In this document: in pieces, positions 1-8,277 of the stretch
Numbering within the stretch: position 1 is the stretch's first letter
How the letters are laid out: the number at the start of each line of letters is the position of its first letter
From: Cucumibacter marinus DSM 18995
Lineage (GTDB): Bacteria; Pseudomonadota; Alphaproteobacteria; Rhizobiales; Devosiaceae
Direction: 5' to 3'
NCBI RefSeq assembly: GCF_000429865.1
Contig: NZ_AUCR01000016.1
Span: forward strand, 1-47,479
Length of the DNA: 47,479 bases
Made by a program: the position numbers and the translations under genes
The notes under the pieces: model-generated
Seen by the model: the letters and a program-made list of their open reading frames with translations, nothing else
Told to the model about the DNA's origin: nothing
Databases searched by the model: none

Positions 1-539
1 TCCACCGTCCCCGGGCACACCGCATTGCAGCGGATCCCCTGCTTGATGAAGTCCGCCGCCACCGACTTGGTCAGCCCGATCACCGCCGCCTTGCTGGCCC
101 CATAGGAGAACCGGTTCGGCGCCGCGATCACAGAAGACGCCACCGAGGACATGTTGATGATCGAGGCCCCGCCATTCCCGATCATCCCCGGCAGATAGGC
201 CCGGATGATCCGGTACATCGCCGTCACATTGAGATCGAATGTGAAGGCCCATTGCTCCTCGTCGCAATCAAGGATCGAGCCGCTGCCGACAAAGCCGGCG
301 CAGTTGAACAGCACATCCACCGGCCCGGTCCGCTCGACCGCCGCGGCGATCTCACCGGGCTCGCGCACATTGAACCGGAACGTCTCAAGCCCCTCCGACG
401 CCAGCGCCGCCAGCGCCTCTTCATTCACATCCGTCGCAAAGACCGTCGCCCCTTCGCGGTGCATCGCCAAGGCCGAGGCCCGACCAATCCCCTGCCCCGC
501 CGCCGTCACAAGACAGCGCTTCCCATCCAGTCGTCCCAT
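1..539 (-). CDS. SDR family oxidoreductase (partial, C-terminus outside window)
   Basis: This is the N-terminal 179 residues of a classical short-chain dehydrogenase/reductase; the 3' end runs off the window. The start is the ATG at 539, preceded by an AAGGAG-like ribosome binding site. The Rossmann nucleotide motif TAAGQGIG is at residues 12-19, an Asp at 37 suggests NAD rather than NADP, NCAG is at 79-82, and the Ser and YGASK of the catalytic site follow near residues 130-153. It begins 14 nt after the UxaA-type large subunit and is the last gene seen of the long minus-strand operon. Family knowledge: SDRs in such operons oxidise sugars, sugar lactone precursors or 2-keto-3-deoxy sugar acids. 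A 2-keto-3-deoxy-aldonate dehydrogenase is a reasonable guess, but the substrate is inferred from neighbours only. Confidence 0.93.
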   Translation of the reverse strand, partial: MGRLDGKRCLVTAAGQGIGRASALAMHREGATVFATDVNEEALAALASEGLETFRFNVREPGEIAAAVERTGPVDVLFNCAGFVGSGSILDCDEEQWAFTFDLNVTAMYRIIRAYLPGMIGNGGASIINMSSVASSVIAAPNRFSYGASKAAVIGLTKSVAADFIKQGIRCNAVCPGTV

Positions 540-553
540 ACAATCTCCTTTGC

Positions 554-1759
554 TCACACGGGCAGGCAAGCCGGTCCGATCGGCTCGAAGCTCTTGTAAG
601 TCAGTATGAATTCGGTGTGCCCGAGGGCTTCCGATTTGCTCTTTTCGCCGGCTGCCAGCGCCAGAATCAGGCCGTAAATCTCGTCGCCGACTTCTGCCAG
701 GTCGGCCTCCCCGGTCAGGACGCGGCCGGCATTGATATCCATGTCGTCGGTCAGGCGCTCATACATGTGCGGGTTGGCCGCGATCTTGATCACGGGGGAC
801 AGCGCCGACCCCACGACCGACCCTCGCCCGGTGACAAACAGGGTCATGTGGGCGCCGGACGCCATCATCTCGACGATCTCGGCATTGTCGGAAATATTCG
901 GAAAGCCGAAGCGGACCTCGCCATCGGGCACCACATCCATCAGATAGAGCCCGCCGCGGGGCGGGATGTCGCCGGGTTTGATCAGACCCGATATCTCGGA
1001 CTGGCCCGACTTGGCATAGGCGCCCAGCGACTTCTCCTCGATGGTCGACAGCCCGCCATCGGCATTGCCGGCAGCGAATGACCCGAAGCCCAGCGTCGCG
1101 TAATAGGTTGCGGCCTTTTCGACCGCATGACGCAGTTCCACCGCGAGCTCGGGGGTTCTGGCCCGGCTGGCCATGATGTCTTCACAGCCGATCAGCTCAC
1201 CGGTTTCCTCGAAGATGCAGGTGGCTCCTTCCGCAACCAGCCGGTCAAAGGCGCGGCCGGCCGCCGGATTGCCGGTGATGCCGCTCGTGCCGTCAGAGCC
1301 ACCGCAGACCGTGCCGACGACCAGTTCGCTCACATCCATTGGGACGGTTGGCGCCGATTGCAGCTCCGCGACCCGTTCTGCGACCCAGCGCTGGCCCTGC
1401 TCAATGGAACGGCGGGTGCCGCCATCATTCTGGATGACGATGGTGTGGACCGGCCTGCCGCTCTCTTCGACGGCCTGTTCGAGCTTGTAGCGATTGAAGC
1501 TTTCGCAACCGAGGGAAACCAGCAGCACCGCACCGACATTGGGGTGGGTGCACAACCGCTCCATGATCCCCTGCGAATAAGGGTTGGGGAAACAGCCGGG
1601 GAAGCCGATGACATGCGCCGCGTCCCGGTTCAGCATGACGATCTCGCGGGCCACGTGGTGCGCACATTCCACCAGATAGGCGACCGCCACGACATTGCGG
1701 ATGCCCTTGCGCCCGTCCTGGCGTTCATAGCCGCGCAATGCCGTCCCAAGCTCAGTCAT
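554..1759 (-). CDS. UxaA family (de)hydratase, large C-terminal-domain subunit
   Basis: A 401-residue protein matching the large domain of the UxaA/GarD family (altronate and galactarate dehydratases; the beta subunit of sulfolactate sulfo-lyase has the same layout). Visible family features are GYERQDGRKGIRN near the N-terminus, the Cys/Gly-rich VGTVCGGSDGTSGITGNPA segment and the GCED segment in the middle, and GRGS near the C-terminus. The ATG at 1759 overlaps the end of the small SAF-domain gene by 8 nt, which implies translational coupling and a two-subunit enzyme; an in-frame ATG at 1786 lies inside that gene and is less likely. In the operon it would dehydrate a sugar acid, or do the related lyase chemistry. 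Which substrate is used cannot be told from the sequence. Confidence 0.9.
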   Translation of the reverse strand: MTELGTALRGYERQDGRKGIRNVVAVAYLVECAHHVAREIVMLNRDAAHVIGFPGCFPNPYSQGIMERLCTHPNVGAVLLVSLGCESFNRYKLEQAVEESGRPVHTIVIQNDGGTRRSIEQGQRWVAERVAELQSAPTVPMDVSELVVGTVCGGSDGTSGITGNPAAGRAFDRLVAEGATCIFEETGELIGCEDIMASRARTPELAVELRHAVEKAATYYATLGFGSFAAGNADGGLSTIEEKSLGAYAKSGQSEISGLIKPGDIPPRGGLYLMDVVPDGEVRFGFPNISDNAEIVEMMASGAHMTLFVTGRGSVVGSALSPVIKIAANPHMYERLTDDMDINAGRVLTGEADLAEVGDEIYGLILALAAGEKSKSEALGHTEFILTYKSFEPIGPACLPV

Positions 1760-2090
1760 GCCAGCCTCCCGCGCGGTTGCGCTCATAGGTTTCCCGGGCC
1801 TCGGTCAGCGAATGGGTGGGCGTGTAGTTGCTCTTGATGTTGTGAATGTGCACGTGCTCGCCGACCGCGATATCGCGGGTCGCTGAGCCAATGGGTGCGC
1901 CGTATTTTATGATCGGTTCGCCGTCGCGGATTGCGCCCCGGGCAACCTTGTGACCAATGCCGAGACGGTCGGGGACGGTGATATCGAGCCTGCCAATGCG
2001 GATCGTCTCGCCGGCCTTGATGGCGGCGCGCAGGACAAAGACATTGTCCTGAGGCGAGAGCAACAGAAGCCTTGAATCCGTGTCAGTCAT
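1752..2090 (-). CDS. UxaA family small subunit (SAF domain)
   Basis: A 112-residue protein equal to the N-terminal SAF domain that is fused to the catalytic domain in single-chain altronate dehydratases. The GHKVA segment (residues 46-50) and the VGEHVHIHN segment (77-84) are typical; the latter carries the His cluster conserved in this family. The start at 2090 sits next to the stop of the upstream mandelate-racemase-like gene, and its 3' end overlaps the large subunit gene. Together the two form a split UxaA enzyme, as in altronate dehydratase homologues and in sulfolactate sulfo-lyase. The sugar-acid context favours a dehydratase role, which is an inference. Confidence 0.88.
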   Translation of the reverse strand: MTDTDSRLLLLSPQDNVFVLRAAIKAGETIRIGRLDITVPDRLGIGHKVARGAIRDGEPIIKYGAPIGSATRDIAVGEHVHIHNIKSNYTPTHSLTEARETYERNRAGGWHD

Positions 2091-2092
2091 GA

Positions 2093-3205
2093 TCAGAGCT
2101 CCGCAATCGTCGCATTGTCGATCAGATCCCAGTCCAGCTCGATGCCGAGGCCTGGCCTCTCGGGCATCCGGGCCACGCCGTCGCTGATCGGCAGCGGCTC
2201 TTTCAACCCGAAGCCGAATGTGTCCGTCGGCCAGAGCAACTCCAGATAGGTGCAGTTGCCGATTGCACCGGCCAGATGCAGGTTGACCAGTTCGAGCGGG
2301 TGAAAAATCGTCGTGTGCAGTTCGCATTGCATGTGAAAGGCTTCGGCAAGCCTTGCGGTTTTCAGCGTGCCGGTGACGCCACCGCTCCAGGACGGATCGG
2401 CGCGCACCGCATCCACCACGCGGGATGCGATGCATTCGGCGACCGAATAGGGGTGCTTGGGCAACACCTCGGTCCCGACCACCGGAATATCGAGGATGCG
2501 GGTCAATTCGCGCAGCGCGCCGAAGGCCTCGTCCGGCAACGGCTCTTCGAGCCAGCGGTAGTCGAGATGCTCGAGCGCGCGGCCAAGCCGCACCGCTTCT
2601 TCCAGCGTGTAAGGCGCCACCGGGTCCGACATCAGCGTGAATTCCGGCCCGACAGCGTCTCGCACGGCGCGGTGAATGTCGATGTCCTCGTCGAGCGAGC
2701 GACCGGGCGGATGCACCTTGTAGGCTTTCAAGCCCGCGTTCTTCACTTCGGCCGCTTCGGCCGCGTAAGCGCTGGCATCAGCCAGCACCATTGACGACGT
2801 ATAGACGGGCACTTCTGCCCGTGCACCGCCGATATAACGCCACAAGGGCTGGTCCGCGGCCTCGGCGGCAAGGATCCACAAGCAACAATCCACCGGGCCG
2901 TAGCTATAGATGGGCAGGTGATGCCACCAGCGGTCGGCGGTTCGCCAGTCAAGCCAGGCAGCCTCACGGTCGAGCGCGTTGCGTCCGGTGAAAAACGGCC
3001 GCAGGGACGCGGCCGCCAGGTGACCGGCACCAAGCGCCGACCGCCCTGCGAAGCCGAACATCGAGGCGGAACGGCCACTCTCGGTGCGCAGCGTGTACAC
3101 GAGAAATTCAAGAGCATCGAGGGACTGGCCATCGCGCATCGCCGCACCGGAAACCGCTGTCTCCGAATGCCGGCAAACGCGAATATCGAGCCCCGCGATC
3201 TGCAT
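2093..3205 (-). CDS. Mandelate racemase/muconate lactonizing enzyme family protein 1
   Basis: A 370-residue enolase-superfamily enzyme. The catalytic positions can be followed along the barrel: Lys160/Lys163 (KAYK), metal ligands Asp194 (SDP), Glu220 (WLEEP) and Glu246 (GTE), Asp270 and His297 (ELHT). These fall almost on the numbering of mandelate racemase itself, which supports membership of the mandelate racemase subgroup with a His-Asp dyad. Family members in catabolic operons dehydrate acid sugars (fuconate, rhamnonate, galactarate) or open or isomerise lactones. It shares the operon with a second, clearly different member (4182-5303), so the two probably act on different intermediates or stereoisomers. 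The stop is followed 2 nt later by the SAF-domain gene. Confidence 0.9.
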   Translation of the reverse strand: MQIAGLDIRVCRHSETAVSGAAMRDGQSLDALEFLVYTLRTESGRSASMFGFAGRSALGAGHLAAASLRPFFTGRNALDREAAWLDWRTADRWWHHLPIYSYGPVDCCLWILAAEAADQPLWRYIGGARAEVPVYTSSMVLADASAYAAEAAEVKNAGLKAYKVHPPGRSLDEDIDIHRAVRDAVGPEFTLMSDPVAPYTLEEAVRLGRALEHLDYRWLEEPLPDEAFGALRELTRILDIPVVGTEVLPKHPYSVAECIASRVVDAVRADPSWSGGVTGTLKTARLAEAFHMQCELHTTIFHPLELVNLHLAGAIGNCTYLELLWPTDTFGFGLKEPLPISDGVARMPERPGLGIELDWDLIDNATIAEL

Positions 3206-3207
3206 TC

Positions 3208-3858
3208 TCAGAACTTCCCGTATTTCTTGTAGGCTTCCTGCGGATCGACCCCTTCAAGGATCGCCTTGCGCACCAGGCTTTCGGTCTGCATGGCGATGAC
3301 GGATTTCTCGAGAACCTCATCCACCAGTTCGGCGGGGATGCAGACCATGCCGTCGCGATCGCCATGCAGCCAGTCGCCGGGGCGGATAAGGACCTCTCCG
3401 ATCATGATCTCGATCTCACTGCCGGTCGGCAGCCAGAAGCCGACGACGTCGCGCGGCGTGTGATGGGTGCGCCAACTGGGGAACCCCAGGTCGAGGATGA
3501 AGTGCGAGTCTCTCAGGGCACCGTCCAGAACACAGCCGAGCACGCCCTTCTTGTGCAGGGTCTCGGCGGACAACTCGCCCATTTGCGCGATGGCATGGGT
3601 GTGTGGCTGGGCGGTCCAGATGTGGCCGGGTTTGGCTTTCGACAGCAGACCGGTCCAGGCGAGTAGCGTCTGGTCCGCGTCCGCGGTTTCGTCCACCCGC
3701 CCTTCGACGGTCCAGGCCGGGCCGCAAAGGGTCATCTCTGGCTGAAGGGGCGTGATGCGGGGCGGCAATGTGAAATTGCGCCGGCCCAAGGCGCGCAGCA
3801 CGTCGTGAACGACGCCGGTGTAACAGGCCCGCAGCTTTTCGACGCGTGGATCAGTCAT
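3208..3858 (-). CDS. RraA family protein (HMG/CHA-type aldolase or decarboxylase-like)
   Basis: A 216-residue RraA-fold protein. It carries GELSAETLHKKGVLGCVLDG and the DGALRD segment that in catalytic members binds divalent metal and the keto acid, followed by GDRDGMVCIPAE near residues 170-185. RNase E regulators of the RraA type lack a catabolic context; here the gene sits between a mutarotase and an enolase-superfamily enzyme. Cleavage of a 4-hydroxy-2-keto acid, giving pyruvate or an equivalent, is therefore the more likely role. Its start overlaps the mutarotase gene by 8 nt, and it ends 2 nt before the next gene. The precise substrate is unknown. Confidence 0.87.
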   Translation of the reverse strand: MTDPRVEKLRACYTGVVHDVLRALGRRNFTLPPRITPLQPEMTLCGPAWTVEGRVDETADADQTLLAWTGLLSKAKPGHIWTAQPHTHAIAQMGELSAETLHKKGVLGCVLDGALRDSHFILDLGFPSWRTHHTPRDVVGFWLPTGSEIEIMIGEVLIRPGDWLHGDRDGMVCIPAELVDEVLEKSVIAMQTESLVRKAILEGVDPQEAYKKYGKF

Positions 3859-4180
3859 GATGGAAGACCTCTTCCATCATCGCCCACCACTCGCCTTCGG
3901 CCCTGTTATCGAGGGGTTCCTGGCATGGCATGCATACGTCCCACCATTCCTGGGTTCGGGGATCGGCTGCCATCTTCGCCATGTCGGCCTCGAAATCGTC
4001 GCCAACATATTTCCAGACGCCGAAAAGCAGGTTTTCGGGTTCCTTGAGGAAGATCGAATAGTCGGTGATGTTGCATTCGGAGATCTTTGCCAGAATGTCC
4101 GGCCAGACATCCGCATGCAGCCTCTTATAGGCGGCAACCTTGTCGGGCTTCAGCCCGATGACCATGCCCATGCGTTGCAT
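3851..4180 (-). CDS. L-rhamnose/L-fucose mutarotase family protein
   Basis: A 109-residue member of the small dimeric alpha/beta-barrel mutarotase family (RhaM and related L-fucose mutarotases). It opens with MGMVIGLKPDKVAAYKRLHADVWPDIL, shown here by its key residues: the early His in RLHADVWP, Tyr and Phe in ITDYSIFL, and the WW pair in QEWWDVC near residue 77-83. The family interconverts alpha and beta anomers of 6-deoxyhexoses so that the dehydrogenase or isomerase gets the right form. This is the best hint in the operon that the substrate is a 6-deoxyhexose or a similar aldose. It has an SD-like GGGGAGG upstream and lies 1 nt after the second enolase-superfamily gene. Confidence 0.88.
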   Translation of the reverse strand: MQRMGMVIGLKPDKVAAYKRLHADVWPDILAKISECNITDYSIFLKEPENLLFGVWKYVGDDFEADMAKMAADPRTQEWWDVCMPCQEPLDNRAEGEWWAMMEEVFHHD

Positions 4181-4181
4181 G

Positions 4182-5303
4182 TCATTGTCCTCCCCGAGTT
4201 ATGGTGTGATTGAGGCCCTCAACGCTTGAGGCCTTGATGGCATCCCAGTCCCAGTCGATGCCGAGACCGGGCGTGTCAGCGGGCGTAGCCCGGCCATTTT
4301 CGATGGCCAGCCCCTCGCCGGTAATGCTGTCGAGCTGCGGAATGTATTCGAGCATGGGCGCATTCGGGACGGCGCACACAAGGCTCACATGCAGCTCCAT
4401 GAGGAAATGCGGGCAGATCGCGACATTGTTTGCCTCGGCGAGATGGGCCGCCTTGAGCCAGGGCGTGATGCCACCGATCCGGGCGACATCGGCCTGGATG
4501 ACCGAACAGGCGCGCTGAGACAGATAGTCGGCAAACTGGCCGAGGGAATACATGCTCTCCCCGACCGCAATCGGCACCCTGGAGTGGGCGGCCAGTTCGG
4601 CATGGGCAGAAATATGGTCCGCAGGCATTGGCTCCTCGAACCAGTAGACATCGAACTCGGCCAGCATCTCGGCGCGCCGCACCGCCTCGCCCAGCCGGAA
4701 GACCTGGTTGGCATCGACCAGGATCTCGAAATCATCGCCGACGGCGGCGCGAACGGCTGCGATGCGTTCGCGATCTTCGCTCAGATGCGGCTTGCCGATC
4801 TTGAGCTTGGCACCGGCAAAGCCGGCCTTTTTCATTTCGACGGCGTCGGCGACAAGCGCATCGGTGGGCAGGTGAAGCCAGCCCCCTTCGGTCGAATAGA
4901 GCGGCACCGAACTGGCGGCACCGCCGGCAAGCCGCCAGAGGGGCAATCCGGCGCGGCGGCAACGCAAGTCCCACAGTGCCGTATCGATGGCGGCCATGGC
5001 CAAAGAGGTGATCGCCCCCACCGCGGTGGCATGAGTGACGAACAGCAGATCCCGCCAGATGCCCTCGATCTCTTCGGCCTCGCGGCCGATGAGCTGTGGC
5101 GCCAAAGTCCGCTCGATGAGACTGACAACAGCAGGGCCACCGGTGCCGATCGTATAGGTGTAGCCGGTGCCGACAGCGCCGTCACAATCGGTTATCCGGA
5201 CGATGGGCGTTTCCTGGCTGACAAAGGCCTGAATCGCGTCTTCGCGCCGGACTTTCGGCGCTAGATCGACCATCAGGATGTCGACCCGCTCGATCCTTGC
5301 CAT
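4182..5303 (-). CDS. Mandelate racemase/muconate lactonizing enzyme family protein 2
   Basis: A 373-residue enolase-superfamily enzyme with a complete active site: Lys166/Lys168 in AKLKIG, metal ligands Asp197 (VDAN), Glu223 (FEEP) and Glu249 (GES), Asp272 (QAD) and His299 (CPHF). The KxK motif and His-Asp dyad are those of the acid-sugar dehydratase and racemase subgroup, for example talarate/galactarate or rhamnonate dehydratase types. It overlaps the ABC ATPase gene by 1 nt, so transport and catabolism are translated from one message. It is distinct in sequence from the first member at 2093-3205. A sugar-acid dehydratase is the likely role; the stereochemistry is not deducible. Confidence 0.91.
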   Translation of the reverse strand: MARIERVDILMVDLAPKVRREDAIQAFVSQETPIVRITDCDGAVGTGYTYTIGTGGPAVVSLIERTLAPQLIGREAEEIEGIWRDLLFVTHATAVGAITSLAMAAIDTALWDLRCRRAGLPLWRLAGGAASSVPLYSTEGGWLHLPTDALVADAVEMKKAGFAGAKLKIGKPHLSEDRERIAAVRAAVGDDFEILVDANQVFRLGEAVRRAEMLAEFDVYWFEEPMPADHISAHAELAAHSRVPIAVGESMYSLGQFADYLSQRACSVIQADVARIGGITPWLKAAHLAEANNVAICPHFLMELHVSLVCAVPNAPMLEYIPQLDSITGEGLAIENGRATPADTPGLGIDWDWDAIKASSVEGLNHTITRGGQ

Positions 5304-6397
5304 CAGTCGGGCCTCACCGATTTGCCGGTGCCGGCGTCGAACAGATGCGCCTTGTCGAGGGACAGGCGGAACTTCAGGGTCTCGTTTTCCTGCACGTGGC
5401 GCGGGTCAAACATCTTGCCGAGTGCTTCCTGCCCGCCAAGATGGGTGTAAAGAAGCGTTTCGGTGCCAAGCAGTTCGGCCAGATCGACGGTGAGCTCAAG
5501 CGTGGCGGATTGGCCGCTGTCGCTGATACCGTGACCTTCCGGGGTCATGTCGTCGGGGCGAATGCCGAAGATCACCTCCTGGCCATCGCTCACGAACTCG
5601 GACAGCCGGTTGGGCAAGGGCACCCCTGTCTTGTCGCCGAAGACGACCTTGCCGTCTTCGATCCGCGCCGGGATGAGGTTCATGGGCGGGGAACCGATGA
5701 AGCTCGCCACGAAGGTATTCAGCGGATGATTGAAGACCTCCATCGGCGTGCCGACCTGTTCGATGTGGCCGTCTTTCATGACGACGATCCGGTCGGCCAG
5801 GGTCATGGCTTCGACCTGGTCGTGGGTGACGTAGACGACGGTGGTCTTGACTTTCGAATGCAGTTTCTTGATCTCGGTGCGCATCTGCACGCGCAGCTTG
5901 GCGTCAAGGTTCGAGAGCGGTTCGTCGAACAGGAAGGCCTCGGGATGACGGACGATGGCGCGGCCCATGGCCACGCGCTGACGCTGCCCGCCGGACAGTT
6001 CGGCAGGCGTGCGATCCATCAGTTCCGACAGGCCAAGGATGCTGGCCGCTTCGTCAACGCGCTCGGCAACCACCGCGTCGGGTTGTTTGGCGATCTTGAG
6101 GCCGAAGCCCAGGTTTTCCCGCACGCTCATATGCGGATAGAGCGCGTAGTTCTGGAACACCATGGAGATGTTGCGCTTGCGGGGTGGCAGATCGTTGACC
6201 AGCGCGTCCCCGATGTGAATCTCGCCGTCGGAGATGTCCTCGAGCCCGGCGATCATCCGCAAAGTCGTCGACTTGCCGCAGCCGGACGGTCCGACCAGCA
6301 CCACAAACTCGTTGTGGGCGATCTCGAGATTGATGCCATGCACCACCTCGACGCGACCATACCGCTTGACGACGTTGTTCAACCTGATTTCCGACAT
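5303..6397 (-). CDS. ABC transporter ATP-binding protein, MalK/UgpC type
   Basis: A 364-residue ATPase with Walker A GPSGCGKST (residues 36-44), signature LSGGQRQR, Walker B FLFDEPLSNLD and a switch His in THDQ. A C-terminal TOBE/regulatory domain of about 120 residues follows, as in MalK and UgpC. It energises the importer made by the two permeases and the binding protein just upstream in the operon. It starts 3 nt after the permease stop and its own stop overlaps the start of the second enolase-superfamily gene. Its paralogue elsewhere (33362-34507) belongs to another importer; this one might also serve the ATPase-less importer at 39-43 kb, since such ATPases are often shared. Confidence 0.95.
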   Translation of the reverse strand: MSEIRLNNVVKRYGRVEVVHGINLEIAHNEFVVLVGPSGCGKSTTLRMIAGLEDISDGEIHIGDALVNDLPPRKRNISMVFQNYALYPHMSVRENLGFGLKIAKQPDAVVAERVDEAASILGLSELMDRTPAELSGGQRQRVAMGRAIVRHPEAFLFDEPLSNLDAKLRVQMRTEIKKLHSKVKTTVVYVTHDQVEAMTLADRIVVMKDGHIEQVGTPMEVFNHPLNTFVASFIGSPPMNLIPARIEDGKVVFGDKTGVPLPNRLSEFVSDGQEVIFGIRPDDMTPEGHGISDSGQSATLELTVDLAELLGTETLLYTHLGGQEALGKMFDPRHVQENETLKFRLSLDKAHLFDAGTGKSVRPD

Positions 6398-6400
6398 GGT

Positions 6401-7258
6401 CTATCCCTTTACGCCGCCGAAGGTGAGACCGGCGATCAGATGTTTTTGCACGAGGAAGGTGAGGATCAGCGCGGGGATGATGATGATCACAGCCATCGCC
6501 GACATGCCGGCCCAGTCGATTGTGAACTGGGCGGTGAAATCCATCAGACCCACCGGCAGGGTTTTGGAGTCAGTGGAACGGGTGAGCTGGCTCGCCAGCG
6601 CGTATTCGTTCCACGAGGTGAGAAAGGCGAAGATGCCGGCAGAAGCGATGCCGGACTTGGCCAGCGGGAATTCGACCCGCCAGAAGGCCTGCCATCGCGT
6701 GCACCCGTCGACCTGGGCGGCCTCCGACATCTCCTTGGGCACCTGACGAAAGAACCCGTCGATCAGCCAGATGGTGAAAGGTATGTTGAGCGCCGTGTAG
6801 ACGATGATCATGCCCATCTTGGTGTCGATCAGGCCCAGACGGCTCCAGATCATGAACACCGGCAGAGACAGCGCGATGCCCGGCACGGTGCGCGACAACA
6901 TGAGCCCGAGGAAGATGCTGTTCTTGAACGGAAAGCGGAAGCGCGCAAAGGCGTAGCCGCCCGACATGCCGATGATCAGGGCGATGGCGGTGCTGGTGAG
7001 TGCGATCACCAGCGAGTTGGTGAAATAGGCCGGCACGGGAATGGCGACCTGCTCTGCGCCGAAGCCGAATATCTTGGCGAAGTTGTTGAGATTGAACTGC
7101 TCAGGGATCCAGATCGCGGGCTTGGAAAGCACTTCGCGATTGGGTCTGAAGCCGGTCAGCACCACCCACAGGCCGGGCAGGCAGATGATCATCATCAGAA
7201 GGAATGTGGCGATCCAGGTCGCGATTGCGACGAGCCGCTTTCTCAGCGAAGCGTTCAT
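6401..7258 (-). CDS. Carbohydrate ABC transporter permease, MalG type
   Basis: A 285-residue inner-membrane protein with an N-terminal hydrophobic segment (WIATFLLMMIICLPGLWVV) and a BPD_transp_1 domain. The EAA coupling loop reads EAAQVDGCTRWQAFWRVEFP, and the chain ends in the typical HLIAGLTFGGVKG tail. The start at 7258 was chosen because it overlaps the stop of the partner permease by 1 nt and gives the usual MalG-type N-terminus; the frame remains open further upstream but only inside the neighbour. It forms the heterodimeric channel with the gene at 7258-8178. Confidence 0.94.
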   Translation of the reverse strand: MNASLRKRLVAIATWIATFLLMMIICLPGLWVVLTGFRPNREVLSKPAIWIPEQFNLNNFAKIFGFGAEQVAIPVPAYFTNSLVIALTSTAIALIIGMSGGYAFARFRFPFKNSIFLGLMLSRTVPGIALSLPVFMIWSRLGLIDTKMGMIIVYTALNIPFTIWLIDGFFRQVPKEMSEAAQVDGCTRWQAFWRVEFPLAKSGIASAGIFAFLTSWNEYALASQLTRSTDSKTLPVGLMDFTAQFTIDWAGMSAMAVIIIIPALILTFLVQKHLIAGLTFGGVKG

Positions 7259-8178
7259 CACGCAGCCCCTCCCATATAGCGGCGCGCGGCGACCAGCTTG
7301 GTGAAGAAGTAATAGGTGAAGGCGACCGAGAGGATGATCGAGACATAGGCCATGGCGTTGGCCTGCCCCATTCGTGAATTGTCGTAGCCGACGCGCGCGA
7401 TCAGGGTCCACAACAGCTCGGTGCGCCCGGCCGGGCCACCGCCCGTCATCACGTCGACAATGTCATAGGCGCGCGCCACGTCGAGCGAGCGGATGGTCAT
7501 GGCGATGAAGGCAAAGGGCATGAGGAAAGGCAGGGTGATGTGGCGGAAGACCTGCAGCGGGCTGCACCCATCCACCTTTGCCGCCTCGATCGGGTCGCGC
7601 GGCATGGCGAACAGGCCGGCCAGCAGCAGGATGGCGAAGACCGAGGTGCTCATCCACACTTCAGCGAAGATGATGGAGAACATCGCCAGGTTCCGGTCCA
7701 CAAGCCAGGGCGTGGCGGCATCGGAAATGCCCAATGACTGCAGGGCGTTGTTCAATACGCCGATATTGTCATTGAAGATGAACTTGAACTGGTAGCCGAC
7801 AAGGATCGGCGAGAACATCATGGGGAACATCATGATGGTCCGCAGCGTGCGCTGGCCCCAGGTGATGCGGTTGATCAGCAGGGCGATGCCGAGACCGAAG
7901 ATGAATTCGAGATTGAGCGCAATCGCCAGAAACAGGATGGTGCGGCCGAAGGCGACCCAGAAATCCCAATCGGTGAAGATGCGTTCGTAATTTCGCAGCC
8001 CGACCCAGTTCCAGAGGCTGTCCGGGCGGACCAGACGATAGCCTGTGAAGCTCGTATAGAGCGAGAACACCAGGGGCAGAGCAATGACGAAAATCAGCAC
8101 CAGAAACGCCGGTGCCAGCAACAGGTAAGGCGTTAACGCAAGCCTTGTCTTGTAAGATGATCTTGGCGTTCTGGCCAT
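7258..8178 (-). CDS. Carbohydrate ABC transporter permease, MalF type
   Basis: A 306-residue inner-membrane permease. A positively charged N-terminus is followed by six predicted transmembrane segments, beginning with YLLLAPAFLVLIFVIALPLV. The EAA loop is EAAKVDGCSPLQVFRHITLP. The GGGPAGRTELLWT segment near the C-terminus is typical of MalF/UgpA-type sugar permeases. It follows the binding-protein gene after a gap of 99 nt holding a strong hairpin, which is common where the binding protein must be made in excess of the membrane parts. Confidence 0.94.
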   Translation of the reverse strand: MARTPRSSYKTRLALTPYLLLAPAFLVLIFVIALPLVFSLYTSFTGYRLVRPDSLWNWVGLRNYERIFTDWDFWVAFGRTILFLAIALNLEFIFGLGIALLINRITWGQRTLRTIMMFPMMFSPILVGYQFKFIFNDNIGVLNNALQSLGISDAATPWLVDRNLAMFSIIFAEVWMSTSVFAILLLAGLFAMPRDPIEAAKVDGCSPLQVFRHITLPFLMPFAFIAMTIRSLDVARAYDIVDVMTGGGPAGRTELLWTLIARVGYDNSRMGQANAMAYVSIILSVAFTYYFFTKLVAARRYMGGAA

Positions 8179-8220
8179 GGTCCTGCTCGTTGTATTCGGA
8201 AAGAACGTTCCGCCTTGCGC

Positions 8221-8253
8221 GGCCAGCGGGCGGTGGTGTTCCGCTCGCTGGCC
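8221..8253 (-). other. Intercistronic mRNA hairpin between binding-protein and permease genes
   Basis: Two 13-nt arms (8221-8233 and 8241-8253) pair with one G-T wobble around a 7-nt loop. There is no T-run after the stem on the transcribed minus strand, so this is more likely a message-stabilising or attenuating hairpin than a full terminator. Its place just after the binding-protein stop codon fits differential expression. Confidence 0.6.
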
Positions 8254-8277
8254 GGCATGCTTTTCGGGGTGATGAGG

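Noticed and set aside
5297-7279. Long open reading frame on the plus strand opposite the ABC ATPase and permease genes
   Set aside because: It is a third-position GC shadow. Its translation is rich in Arg, Gly, His and Asp with no family features, while the minus strand encodes two clear ABC proteins.
8198-8211. GGAA-N6-TTCC match in the gap between the region A binding protein and permease
   Set aside because: It lies inside an operon, far from the inositol genes, and such a short motif can occur by chance. No promoter is visible next to it.
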